From an uncultured Oscillospiraceae bacterium (GTDB lineage: Bacteria; Bacillota; Clostridia; Oscillospirales; Acutalibacteraceae): a DNA stretch of 64,000 nucleotides. Below are positions 50,943 through 58,659 of the stretch, piece by piece; position 1 is the first letter of the stretch; the number at the start of each line of letters is the position of its first letter. A program made the position numbers and the translations under genes. The DNA lies in assembly GCA_958366985.1 (NCBI GenBank), contig CATXDC010000013.1:1-64000 (forward strand), written 5' to 3'. The notes under the pieces are model-generated. The model made no database searches, was not told the DNA's origin, and saw only the letters and a list, made by a program, of their open reading frames with translations.

Positions 50943-51149
50943 TTATTTGTCTTTGTCGTAGTAGTGAATAAGGCTTTCGCCCGTGATCCTCAGTTCACGG
51001 GCTATTTCTGTTAATTTTTCATGTTGTTCTCTCAGTCTGCAAAGTTCCCCGCCCTGAGCTTTATGCATTCTGAGTTTTATTTTTGCTGCCTCCCGCAGCA
51101 GCACATGGGATTGCCTAAGGTATTCCCTGCCTGTTTCTTCAAGGGTCAT
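50943..51149 (-). CDS. Small coiled-coil phage protein
   Basis: 68 aa, helical, basic; begins MTLEETGREYLRQSHVLLRE with similarity of its first residues to the RinA-like gene at 48366. AAAGGAG precedes the ATG. Function unknown. Confidence 0.65.
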   Translation of the reverse strand: MTLEETGREYLRQSHVLLREAAKIKLRMHKAQGGELCRLREQHEKLTEIARELRITGESLIHYYDKDK

Positions 51150-51177
51150 AATTCATATACCCGCTCCTTTCCGTCTG

Positions 51178-51324
51178 TTATTCTTTAATCTCAGCCTCGA
51201 GCCATTCTTTACACCATTTTTCAGTGTCCCAATATTCGCCCTGCAAGGCGTCATCAGATACAGAAACAATAAACTCCGCCATTTCGTCAATGGACATTGA
51301 TGTAATTTTTTCGTAATGGGTCAC
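51178..51324 (-). CDS. Small phage protein
   Basis: 48 aa (GTG start): SMSIDEMAEFIVSVSDDA, then WDTEKWCKEWLEAEIKE. Such short acidic proteins are common beside Cys-rich ones in Firmicutes prophages. GGGAGG lies upstream; GTG overlaps the previous TGA. Confidence 0.62.
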   Translation of the reverse strand: MTHYEKITSMSIDEMAEFIVSVSDDALQGEYWDTEKWCKEWLEAEIKE

Positions 51325-51497
51325 GGTTCACTCCCTCCCCTCGCTGGTTTTATGTACATTCCGCATTTGTACGGAGCGTTAAGACATTTGATTTCACAAT
51401 CGTCATAACGTTTGCAGTTATAGCAGCAGGTGTTATTTCTGAGCTTTGAACAGCGGAATATGCTGCACACTTTATCTTCCTTAGGCGGTCTGCTCAT
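51321..51497 (-). CDS. Cys-rich small phage protein
   Basis: 58 aa with ten cysteines (CSIFRCSKLRNNTCCYNCKR, DDCEIKCLNAPYKCG), suggesting zinc binding. Ends in PARGGSEP and overlaps the next gene. Function unknown. Confidence 0.65.
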   Translation of the reverse strand: MSRPPKEDKVCSIFRCSKLRNNTCCYNCKRYDDCEIKCLNAPYKCGMYIKPARGGSEP

Positions 51498-51682
51498 TTA
51501 CCTGTCCTCCTTTTTCTTCTTTTGTCGCCTGTGGCGTAAAGCTCATATTCAAGATGGCGGAGCTGTGAAGCCAGCTCCCTGATTGCTGTGTTATCTTCTG
51601 TATAGGCTTTATACTGCGGACACTGAACGTGACAGCCTACAAAACGGCGTGGGCAGTTTTTACAGGGTGAACGCATCGGCAT
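51494..51682 (-). CDS. Cys-rich small phage protein
   Basis: 62 aa; N-terminal CxxC/HxxC cluster (CKNCPRRFVGCHVQCPQY) then a helical, basic tail. Overlaps the following Cys-rich gene. Probably a zinc-binding early protein. Confidence 0.68.
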   Translation of the reverse strand: MPMRSPCKNCPRRFVGCHVQCPQYKAYTEDNTAIRELASQLRHLEYELYATGDKRRKRRTGK

Positions 51683-51698
51683 TACTTCCTTTCGATGT

Positions 51699-54203
51699 TT
51701 AAGAATTCGACACTAAATCAAATAGAGTGAAGGTGTTTGCTTTGTCATCTGCTTCTTTTAGATAGCCAACACCGTCACGAAAATACCCGTTGTTAAGCTC
51801 TATACCTATGCCGTATCTTCCGTTATCTACTGCAACTTTAGGTACTGTCATAATTCCTCCGAATGGATCTAATACAACATCCCCTTTATTGCTGTAACGG
51901 TTAATAATTCGCTCTACTATATCCAGCTGAAGAGGGCAAACGTGCATTTCCTGCTGCCTGCGGCTCTGACTGCTGTTCAGCGTTCTCATGCGAACTATGT
52001 CATCCCATACTTCATCACTCCATGAACCCGGAGCTACTACCATAAACGTTGCAGGGAGTTTTCCGTCTTTATCAAGCTCTTTTGCAAGAGAAACGTGCTC
52101 TTGGTAGCTGTATACTGTATCACGGCTAAATTCACGATATACTTTTTGGAGATTTGATACAGGCACTTTTAGCAGCTCTTCTTTTGTTAATAAGCGATCA
52201 CCACTCGACCTCCAAAAGCCATGCGCATCTATCTGCCACTGTGCTCTCGTATATTCTTCTTTTGTTTTCGTCACAGGTGTATCTGCATATGCTTTGGATG
52301 TATCGGAGGGCAGCTTGCGAAACAATAAAATGTATTCAGGACAGCCTACACCCATTTTAGTGCCGTCCTTACATTGTTCAGTCCAGCCGAGCCTGTAAGT
52401 CTGATTGTTCTCCCGGACAACGTCAGTCACAACGGTAATCATACCGAAATACTGAAAGCCATGCTTCATATAGTGCTCAATGCACATTGCGTGAAATGGT
52501 TCCATTGTGGGCATGCCGGTACCGGTGGCATTGCCGAACAATACTCTGTCTTTAACGTGAATGGCCGCTACACGGCCAGGCTTTAAGATTCTCAATAAAT
52601 TCGGAGTAAGATAATCCATTTGTTTAAAGAATCTTTCTGTATCTTTATTGTGGCCAAAATCGTTGTAGCTGGGTGTGTATTCGTAATGGTTGGAGAACGG
52701 GATACTTGTATGTATTAAATCAATGCTGTTGTCTTCCATAATGTCTGTTTCTAAAACACAGTCATTATTTATAGCTTTAAAGCTTTCACCTTCTACTATC
52801 ACTCTTTTCACTCCTATTGTTCTTGCAAGCTTATCAATCTGTGACGTACCGGCAAGACCGTATTTTTTAACAATTTCACGCATCTTCTCCGAAAGATAGT
52901 TATGCTTTTCCCATTTGTCCATGAGAGTGTCGAGAATTGGCTTTTCAGCTTCCGTGTAAATGATGTCTATTATCACTTTTTCAGATTGCAAAAATCTGTA
53001 TACCCTATGTATGGCCTGAATGAAGTCATTAAACTCATAATCTATCCCGACGAAAATAGCTCTGTGACAATGCTTTTGGAAGTTGCACCCTGAACCGGAC
53101 AAAGACTTTTTAGTGGCAAATATCTTGATATTGCCGTTTGAAAAGTTTATAACTCTCTGTTCCCGCTCCTCGTAGTCCATAGAGCCGTATATATCTACGG
53201 CCGTGGGAATCTGACGTTTAATCTCATACCTTTCAGCCTCAAGGTCATGCCATAAAATAAAGTGAGCATCCGGATCTTCTTCTATTATTTCTTTCGCTTT
53301 TGCAACTCTCTTCTGAATTGATACATTTTTCTCTTTCGCTGCATCAGAAAGACTTATTGCTGCCTCCCGTAGGAATTGTATTTGCCCGCTCTTATCGCAT
53401 GAACTGCAATATTCATCCTGAATTTTGTGAAAACGTACATCCAAAGGCGGCAATGCATAGCCATCATCACCGTATCCTAAATCTGAAGGTAAGTTTATAA
53501 ACAATGCCCATGTACTCATCCATATCCAAAACTCTTCTTCTCGGTGAGGATAAAGCGTAAGGTTGTTTGCTTTTGTGCTGTCACGCTTAAAGAATCGAGT
53601 TAATGCCTGTCCGGTATCCATTACCTCAAGATAACCGGCATAGTGAATAAGCTCTTTATATTTATTGGGTGAAGGCGTGGCCGTTGAAACAAGCTTATAT
53701 TTAACTCCCTTGAATTTATCGAGAAAAGTTTGGTATGTCTTGCTGCCGAATGAACGGAGAACTGACGCTTCATCAAGGGAAGTTGCTACAAACTCCTTAG
53801 GATCTATATCACCGTCACGGACCCGCTCATAATTTGTAATCACTATTGACGTTTGTGCGTTTTTAGCTTCCTCCATATTGGTTACATATTCCGGCGCCGC
53901 ATCCCACCCAAGAAGATTTACTGCATCATGCTTAAATTCTTGTTTAACGCCTAAAGGACACACGATAAGTGCTTTACCGCCTTCATGTTCAGTAACAATC
54001 CGGCAATATTCCAGCTGCTGAGCTGTCTTTCCGAGGCCGAAGCTTTCAAACAGTGCTCTGCGGCCGCCTTTTATTACCCATATAACAGCGTCCCTTTGAT
54101 GAGGTTTAAGAGCGGGATTTACTTTATCCGCTTCAATGTCGAACCCTGATACAGGTGCAACCTCGATTTTGCTTTTTAAAAAATTTATGTAACTTTCGTT
54201 CAC
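51699..54203 (-). CDS. SNF2-like helicase fused to DNA methyltransferase
   Basis: 834 aa. Residues about 15-440 form a superfamily 2 helicase (FGLGKTAQQLEY as Walker A, TSLDEASVL as motif II, STATPSPN as motif III, QAIHRVYRFLQSEKVIID as motif VI region). About 470-830 is an N4/N6 amino-methyltransferase (LIHTSIPFSNHYEY in place of S/DPPY; VVLDPFGGIMTVP as the SAM motif). Both halves look complete. GTG start with GGAG upstream. Likely modifies or remodels phage DNA during replication. Confidence 0.88.
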   Translation of the reverse strand: MNESYINFLKSKIEVAPVSGFDIEADKVNPALKPHQRDAVIWVIKGGRRALFESFGLGKTAQQLEYCRIVTEHEGGKALIVCPLGVKQEFKHDAVNLLGWDAAPEYVTNMEEAKNAQTSIVITNYERVRDGDIDPKEFVATSLDEASVLRSFGSKTYQTFLDKFKGVKYKLVSTATPSPNKYKELIHYAGYLEVMDTGQALTRFFKRDSTKANNLTLYPHREEEFWIWMSTWALFINLPSDLGYGDDGYALPPLDVRFHKIQDEYCSSCDKSGQIQFLREAAISLSDAAKEKNVSIQKRVAKAKEIIEEDPDAHFILWHDLEAERYEIKRQIPTAVDIYGSMDYEEREQRVINFSNGNIKIFATKKSLSGSGCNFQKHCHRAIFVGIDYEFNDFIQAIHRVYRFLQSEKVIIDIIYTEAEKPILDTLMDKWEKHNYLSEKMREIVKKYGLAGTSQIDKLARTIGVKRVIVEGESFKAINNDCVLETDIMEDNSIDLIHTSIPFSNHYEYTPSYNDFGHNKDTERFFKQMDYLTPNLLRILKPGRVAAIHVKDRVLFGNATGTGMPTMEPFHAMCIEHYMKHGFQYFGMITVVTDVVRENNQTYRLGWTEQCKDGTKMGVGCPEYILLFRKLPSDTSKAYADTPVTKTKEEYTRAQWQIDAHGFWRSSGDRLLTKEELLKVPVSNLQKVYREFSRDTVYSYQEHVSLAKELDKDGKLPATFMVVAPGSWSDEVWDDIVRMRTLNSSQSRRQQEMHVCPLQLDIVERIINRYSNKGDVVLDPFGGIMTVPKVAVDNGRYGIGIELNNGYFRDGVGYLKEADDKANTFTLFDLVSNS

Positions 54204-54253
54204 GAAATAAGACTCCTATCTGTACATTGCTGTGGTAAAAGTATTCTTATTCT

Positions 54254-54994
54254 TCAATCTCTCTTCCTCATACGGACATACACATACCAATGCCCGTTGT
54301 AGTTATTAAATGAAGCTTCCGCTCCTATGTAAGAATAGCCTTTATGACGCTTCTCCCAGTATTCGCGGTCATAGAGCTTCTTTTCGGCTATTCGGGCTAA
54401 ACCACGCCTTGTTATCTTGCCGTCACGAGGCTTTTTTACTGTTGGCTGCTTTAAGTTCTTCGACCCGCTCCACCGCCTTTTCCCCTCAGGATCTTTGGTC
54501 ATATATCTTGCAAGAGCCTGCAAGCCGTTTTCATTAGGCTGCAATCTTCGAGCGTTTGTCCAGTCTCCGTGTCCCCATTTCTGCTCTGCAACATCCCTGT
54601 CCATGCCTGACATCACCATATGAATATGCCAGCGGAGAACACCTGTTCTTTTGCTGACTTTTGCTTCAATGACATATATGTACTTCATATCGGGTAATCC
54701 GTGAGCTTTACGCCATCGTCTAAGGCGGGAGATGTAGTTTTTAACGTCATTAACTACCTCTTCACGGGTAAATGGCATTTCGTCATCCCTATACGTGAGG
54801 TGTACTGCAAGATCACCTTTACCAAAGTTGGTATTGATAAGCCTGTCCAGTTTCTTTTTGGCATTCTTCTCATTGAGATTCTTCTGAGCCTCTCTGCTGA
54901 GAGAACCAGCAGGCTTCTTTCTGCCGTCTGAGCAAACAGGAAAGAATTCCACCTCAAGGATTTTGCCTGAGACTATTCTTTTTTCTCTGATTAT
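54254..54994 (-). CDS. HUH Rep-like replication protein, apparent ATA start
   Basis: About 246 aa. HUH motif in RWHIHMVMSG and a conserved LARYMTKDP with the candidate nucleophile Tyr, as in rolling-circle and microvirus-type replication initiators. The standard frame begins at GTG 54952, but 14 further codons (REKRIVSGKILEVEFFP region) match family N-termini. They lead to ATA at 54992-54994, preceded by AGGGGTGA. Start therefore uncertain; GTG 54952 is the conservative choice. Confidence 0.82.
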   Translation of the reverse strand: MIREKRIVSGKILEVEFFPVCSDGRKKPAGSLSREAQKNLNEKNAKKKLDRLINTNFGKGDLAVHLTYRDDEMPFTREEVVNDVKNYISRLRRWRKAHGLPDMKYIYVIEAKVSKRTGVLRWHIHMVMSGMDRDVAEQKWGHGDWTNARRLQPNENGLQALARYMTKDPEGKRRWSGSKNLKQPTVKKPRDGKITRRGLARIAEKKLYDREYWEKRHKGYSYIGAEASFNNYNGHWYVYVRMRKRD

Positions 54995-55074
54995 TTCACG
55001 TCACCCCTTTTCATATGCTCCGTTTGTTAATACCTAATACAAGGCCGTCAAAAGGCTTCGAAGCCCTTAAAATA

Positions 55075-55180
55075 TTGACTTTTCGGGGGTGACTGTGCTA
55101 TAATTAGTTATGGACACGAGTGACCCCAAAAAGTCACGCTTCGAGCCTGTTCGGTTGCCGCCGGGCAGGCTCATTTTTTA
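55075..55180 (+). ncRNA. Putative prophage small RNA (or replication origin)
   Basis: TTGACT (55075-55080), 18-base spacer, TATAAT (55099-55104) lead to a short transcript of about 70 nt. It holds a TGAC/GTCA hairpin (from 55121) and ends in a terminator (GAGCCTG 55143-55149 / CAGGCTC 55166-55172, then T run). No ORF. Runs against the early operon. GGGGTGAC motifs recur here and before the Rep-like gene, so this region could also be an origin. Confidence 0.5.
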
Positions 55181-55189
55181 TGCTGTTTT

Positions 55190-55414
55190 TCATTCACATT
55201 CACTCATTAAAGATAATCTTTCGGGTTTTGCCACGATTACGGAATGCGGCGCTTTAAGGTCCTTGATTTCAGCGGAAACCGTTATCTTTCCTTTGTCGCA
55301 ACGATAAACAACAGCGTCTACTGTTCCATGGAACTTTTGATTGTAATAGTTTCTGTATGTAACCTTTGCGCCGCTGAGAAGAGCATCTTTCAGATCTTCG
55401 GATGTCATACTCAC
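55190..55414 (-). CDS. Small phage protein
   Basis: 74 aa (GTG start; GGAGG upstream): TSEDLKDALLSGAKVTYRNY, KFHGTVDAVVYRCDKGKIT. A beta-rich early protein without a known family. Confidence 0.65.
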   Translation of the reverse strand: MSMTSEDLKDALLSGAKVTYRNYYNQKFHGTVDAVVYRCDKGKITVSAEIKDLKAPHSVIVAKPERLSLMSECE

Positions 55415-55632
55415 GTCTGCTCCTCCTTTTTAAGATATTCTTTTATTCTGCGCCGGACTCTTGTGTCCAGCGTTTCGATGAAGTTTGTCCAGGCTTCAAG
55501 GACATCCGTGAAGAAGCGTTCACGCTCCCCTTCTATGGCGACAATATAACCACCGGGAACAGAAGATAAGCTCATTTCTCTGCAATGATAGAGAACATGG
55601 CGCTGAACAGGTTCTTTGCCTTGCGTTTCCAT
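55411..55632 (-). CDS. Small phage protein
   Basis: 73 aa; ends in a basic helical tail (RVRRRIKEYLKKEEQT). AAGGAAGGTGAAGAA precedes the ATG. Starts inside the upstream membrane-protein gene with 61 bases of out-of-frame overlap and overlaps the next gene by 4. Confidence 0.6.
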   Translation of the reverse strand: METQGKEPVQRHVLYHCREMSLSSVPGGYIVAIEGERERFFTDVLEAWTNFIETLDTRVRRRIKEYLKKEEQT

Positions 55633-55775
55633 TTCTTCACCTTCCTTTTGATGTGCTTCTTCATGCCGTTCTCAAAAGCAATAAGCACATCTTCGTAGAT
55701 GATGCCGAGAATGAGCAGCGCACCACCGCCAACGCCTACAACAATAGGAATTATTATTTCAATCAGTGACAACAC
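55572..55775 (-). CDS. Small membrane protein of the early operon
   Basis: 67 aa: hydrophobic helix (IEIIIPIVVGVGGGALLILG) and a highly basic tail (KKHIKRKVKKWKRKAK). GTG start with AAGGAGG upstream. Its 3' end overlaps the next gene in another frame. Confidence 0.6.
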   Translation of the reverse strand: MLSLIEIIIPIVVGVGGGALLILGIIYEDVLIAFENGMKKHIKRKVKKWKRKAKNLFSAMFSIIAEK

Positions 55776-56106
55776 AGTTATTCCTCCTTACGGTAAGCGA
55801 TGCATCAAAGTCAATACGCTTGAAGCCTATACTGTCACAGAAGTAGAAGCCGGCAGGAGTCTTTCCGCAGGGCTCTACGAGTTCTACAACGTCACTGACG
55901 GACAGCCTGTGCATTCCTCTCGGCCTTGGGTTTTTGCTGTCGTTAAAGTGACGAAACGCACCTTCAAGGGTTCTGCGGTTTTTTAGTTCTCCATCAAATA
56001 TAAGATCATAGTTTTCAGGGTCTATGCTTCCGCTCATTCGGCTGTATCCCATATACATGGCAAACAGAGCACGTCTGCCGTTAACCTGATAAACTCTGAG
56101 TTTCAT
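55759..56106 (-). CDS. YodL-domain protein
   Basis: 115 aa matching the YodL-like family of mobile elements (LRVYQVNGRRALFAMYMGYS, IDPENYDLIFDGEL, HRLSVSDVVEL, FYFCDSIGFKRI). Biochemical function unknown. GAGGTGAG precedes the ATG. Confidence 0.8.
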   Translation of the reverse strand: MKLRVYQVNGRRALFAMYMGYSRMSGSIDPENYDLIFDGELKNRRTLEGAFRHFNDSKNPRPRGMHRLSVSDVVELVEPCGKTPAGFYFCDSIGFKRIDFDASLTVRRNNCVVTD

Positions 56107-56110
56107 TTTC

Positions 56111-56233
56111 TCACCTCATTGCTACGTACACTGCATATGCAAGTATCAGGACTATGGCGGCTGCCAATCCGATTATGAGTACCAGCTTAAAAAGCGCATA
56201 GAACGCCATTACCAGCATAGAAGTTTCTATCAT
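56111..56233 (-). CDS. Tiny membrane protein of the early operon
   Basis: 40 residues with a single long hydrophobic helix (LVLIIGLAAAIVLILAYAVY). AAAGGAG lies before the ATG. Overlaps no gene; its stop precedes the YodL start by 5 bases. Confidence 0.6.
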   Translation of the reverse strand: MIETSMLVMAFYALFKLVLIIGLAAAIVLILAYAVYVAMR

Positions 56234-56271
56234 TTTTCTTTTCTCCTTTGTATGTAATTGATTGCAAAAGC

Positions 56272-56673
56272 TTATGTACCTAAATATTCTTCAAACTTTT
56301 TTCGGCTGATGTGATATGAATATGTTGATTTATTTTTGACAGCGAAACCAAAAGGCGCCACTCCGCTTTGCAGGGCTACTCGTACAAACTGTTGTGATTT
56401 CCCCATTCTTCTTGCCGCTTCAGCTATGCTTACCGAATACGGTGAAACGGTTTCTTCTGCAAGGTCTTCTTCCTTGTCACCGTCGCTGTTAAGCCATTCA
56501 ACTGTGCAGCCGAGAGTGTCCGCTATAAGCTGCTGTACTCCAGCTCTCGGAGTTGATTTGCCTGAAAGGTATTGACTTACCGACGGAGCACCTTTACCGA
56601 TCTTGCTTGCCAGCTCCGATTGTGTAATGTGCTGTTCGGTCATAGCTTCTTTTAATCTTTCTGCAAAACTCAT
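56272..56673 (-). CDS. Two-domain HTH regulator
   Basis: 133 aa. N-terminal XRE HTH (RLKEAMTEQHITQSELASKI, APSVSQYLSGKS), then a second, excisionase/MerR-like DNA-binding segment (VSIAEAARRMGKSQQFVRVA, YSYHISRKKFEEYL). Preceded by an operator of the main repressor (56713-56728). Likely early regulator or antirepressor. Confidence 0.85.
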   Translation of the reverse strand: MSFAERLKEAMTEQHITQSELASKIGKGAPSVSQYLSGKSTPRAGVQQLIADTLGCTVEWLNSDGDKEEDLAEETVSPYSVSIAEAARRMGKSQQFVRVALQSGVAPFGFAVKNKSTYSYHISRKKFEEYLGT

Positions 56674-56712
56674 ATTTCCGCTCCTTTCTGTGTGGTAAAG
56701 TGTTGCACGCTT

Positions 56713-56728
56713 GTTTCCTTTAGGAAAC
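56713..56728. promoter_or_regulatory. Repressor operator O1
   Basis: GTTTCCTTTAGGAAAC, perfect 7+2+7 inverted repeat, overlapping the end of the Cro-like gene and upstream of the two-domain regulator. Confidence 0.78.
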
Positions 56729-56932
56729 TAAGTCTTTAAAAAAAATTTCACACAGTCTTTCATTGCTTAACTCGAGCACATCGGCGATAGCTGATATCTC
56801 TCTTTGATTGAAACTACTCTGTCCTGAAATCTTTGAATACATAGCTTTTTTACTTATTCCTATCTTTTCTGCAAGTTTAGGAATAGAAATGTCGTTTCTG
56901 ACCATCTCTACTTTCAGCTCTTTGCTATTCAT
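56720..56932 (-). CDS. Cro-like XRE regulator
   Basis: About 70 aa, a single HTH domain (MVRNDISIPKLAEKIGISKK, AMYSKISGQSSFNQREISAI). First gene of the leftward early operon, directly after the operator-controlled promoter. ATG 56932 with GAGGTGAT upstream; the longer frame to 56977 would begin on the promoter. Confidence 0.85.
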   Translation of the reverse strand: MNSKELKVEMVRNDISIPKLAEKIGISKKAMYSKISGQSSFNQREISAIADVLELSNERLCEIFFKDLVS

Positions 56933-56948
56933 CTTATCACCTCTTTTT

Positions 56949-56964
56949 GTTTCCTTTAGGATAC
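56949..56964. promoter_or_regulatory. Repressor operator O2
   Basis: GTTTCCTTTAGGATAC, one mismatch to O1, at the transcription start of the leftward early promoter. Confidence 0.75.
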
Positions 56965-56968
56965 TTTT

Positions 56969-56997
56969 ATAATACACTCATTTTTTATTCCTGTCAA
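56969..56997 (-). promoter_or_regulatory. Leftward early promoter
   Basis: TTGACA (56992-56997), 17-base spacer, TATTAT (56969-56974). O2 covers the start point and O3 the -35. Confidence 0.82.
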
Positions 56998-57011
56998 TTC
57001 CTTTAAGAAAC
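56996..57011. promoter_or_regulatory. Repressor operator O3
   Basis: AATTCCTTTAAGAAAC, 13 of 16 positions as in O1, overlapping the -35 of the early promoter. Confidence 0.65.
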
Positions 57012-57035
57012 TTTTTTATTTTTTTCTAAAAAATA

Positions 57036-57065
57036 GTTGCTTTTTGGAAACTATACATATATAAT
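57036..57065 (+). promoter_or_regulatory. Repressor promoter with operator O4
   Basis: TTGCTT (57037-57042), 17-base spacer, TATAAT (57060-57065). GTTGCTTTTTGGAAAC (57036-57051) overlaps the -35, implying autorepression. Confidence 0.75.
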
Positions 57066-57098
57066 GGTTGCGTAATAATTTTAAGGCGAGGAGCAATT

Positions 57099-57731
57099 AT
57101 GAATATTGGTGAAATAATAAAGCAAAGACGGCAGGAACTCGATCTTACTCTTGAACAAGTAGGGGCTGCTGTAGGTGTAACGAAAAGCACTGTTAAAAAA
57201 TGGGAAGATGGATATATAGAAAATATGAAAAGAGATAAAATTGCTCTTCTGTCTAAAGTGCTTATGATTTCTCCTGTAACTTTCATCACAGGAGAGCTTA
57301 CACGATTTTCTAAAAATTCCCTTGAAGATAAACCACATTATCTTGTTCCTGTCCTTGGCACTGTCCGTGCCGGAATACCTATGGAGGCAGTAGAAAATAT
57401 AATAGATTATGAAGAAATATCAGAAGATATGGCAAGACAAGGCGAATTCTTTGCTTTGCAGATTAAAGGCGACAGCATGGAACCCAAGATCAGCGAGGGG
57501 GATGTAGTAATAGTTCGCAAGCAATCTGATGTTGACAGCGGAAATATTGCAATAGTTCTTGTTAACGGTGAAGAAGCAACCATTAAGAAAATACAGAAGT
57601 TTGACGGCGGAATTAATCTTATTCCCAGCAATCCTTCCTATGATGTAAGAACTTATACAAATGATCAGATAGAGTCACTCCCTGTTCAGATATTAGGTAA
57701 GGTTGTAGAACTCAGAGCTAAGTTTGCTTGA
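57099..57731 (+). CDS. LexA/CI-like prophage repressor (XRE + S24)
   Basis: 210 aa. XRE HTH (IIKQRRQELDLTLEQVGAAV, STVKKWEDGY) followed by a self-cleaving S24 domain (TVRAGIP cleavage site, KGDSMEP Ser, EATIKKI Lys). Four operators lie in the divergent region. Maintains lysogeny and is expected to be inactivated after DNA damage through RecA. Cotranscribed with the K+ channel gene. Its C-terminal domain is nearly identical to that of the mini-locus repressor at 17.6 kb. Confidence 0.94.
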   Translation: MNIGEIIKQRRQELDLTLEQVGAAVGVTKSTVKKWEDGYIENMKRDKIALLSKVLMISPVTFITGELTRFSKNSLEDKPHYLVPVLGTVRAGIPMEAVENIIDYEEISEDMARQGEFFALQIKGDSMEPKISEGDVVIVRKQSDVDSGNIAIVLVNGEEATIKKIQKFDGGINLIPSNPSYDVRTYTNDQIESLPVQILGKVVELRAKFA

Positions 57732-57750
57732 TAATATACAGGTGACCGTT

Positions 57751-58569
57751 ATGTACAATAAATTAAAACGTCGTGTTTTCGAGATACTTCAAATAGCAAA
57801 AGACGGCGATAGGCTTAGCCGTATTTTTGATTTTTTCATCATTGGTCTTATATTGTTAAACGTTGTTATAGTTATAGCAGAAACGTTTAATCTACCGGAA
57901 AGTGTAAAACCGATAATAAATTATATCGATGTAATTTCTGTAATTATATTCACTATTGAATATATTTTGAGAGTATGGACATCCGATTATTTATATGAGG
58001 GCATCTCACCGGTCAGAGCGAAAATTAAATATATTTTTTCTTTCATGGCGATTATCGATCTCCTCGCTGTTCTGCCGTTCTATATTCCGTTCTTGATACC
58101 GATCGACTTGCGTGTATTAAGAACATTGAGAGTTATTCGTCTGTTGCGACTTTTTAAAGTCAACAGATACACAAGTGCGCTTTCAACAATTGCGGATGTT
58201 TTTAAGAAAAAAGCAAGTCAGCTTATTTCTTCCATGATAGTTGTGTCACTGCTCATGATTATTGCATCTGTACTTATGTATAACGTTGAGAATGCAGCAC
58301 AGCCCGATAAATTTCAGAATGCTTTCTCCGGTCTGTGGTGGGCGGTTGCAACACTTACAACTGTTGGATATGGTGATATATATCCTGTTACGGCAGCAGG
58401 AAAAATACTAAGCGCAATAATAGCTTTGCTTGGCATAGGACTTGTAGCCGTTCCGACTGGTATTATTTCAGCCGGCTTCACCGAAAACCTTCAAGAGAAG
58501 CAAAAGGAAAAAGAGAAAGAAGAGACTGACGAGAAAAAGTTTTGCCCGTATTGTGGTAAAAAATTGTAA
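57751..58569 (+). CDS. Voltage-gated-type K+ channel with zinc-ribbon tail
   Basis: About 272 aa. Six membrane segments with a Kv-type S4 voltage sensor (RVLRTLRVIRLLRLFKVNRY) and the selectivity filter TTVGYGDIYP, so a K+-selective Ion_trans channel. A charged coiled tail ends in FCPYCGKKL, half of a zinc ribbon. ATG 57751 has AGGTG upstream; the frame opens at TTG 57724 inside the repressor. Only 19 bases after the repressor, so expressed in the lysogen. An unusual gene for a phage immunity region. Confidence 0.9.
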   Translation: MYNKLKRRVFEILQIAKDGDRLSRIFDFFIIGLILLNVVIVIAETFNLPESVKPIINYIDVISVIIFTIEYILRVWTSDYLYEGISPVRAKIKYIFSFMAIIDLLAVLPFYIPFLIPIDLRVLRTLRVIRLLRLFKVNRYTSALSTIADVFKKKASQLISSMIVVSLLMIIASVLMYNVENAAQPDKFQNAFSGLWWAVATLTTVGYGDIYPVTAAGKILSAIIALLGIGLVAVPTGIISAGFTENLQEKQKEKEKEETDEKKFCPYCGKKL

Positions 58570-58608
58570 CATTTTGTCACATTTCATCTTTTTCAATCGT
58601 TATAATAG
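58565..58608 (+). promoter_or_regulatory. Shared regulatory element of the DUF4236 gene
   Basis: TGTAACATTTTGTCACA (58565-58581) followed after 14 bases by ATCGTTATAATAG (58596-58608). Same two blocks and spacing as at 12272-12315. Confidence 0.6.
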
Positions 58609-58659
58609 TTGTGGGTGTGTTTTGTGCATTCGCAAATAATTACAAAAGAGGTCATAAAA

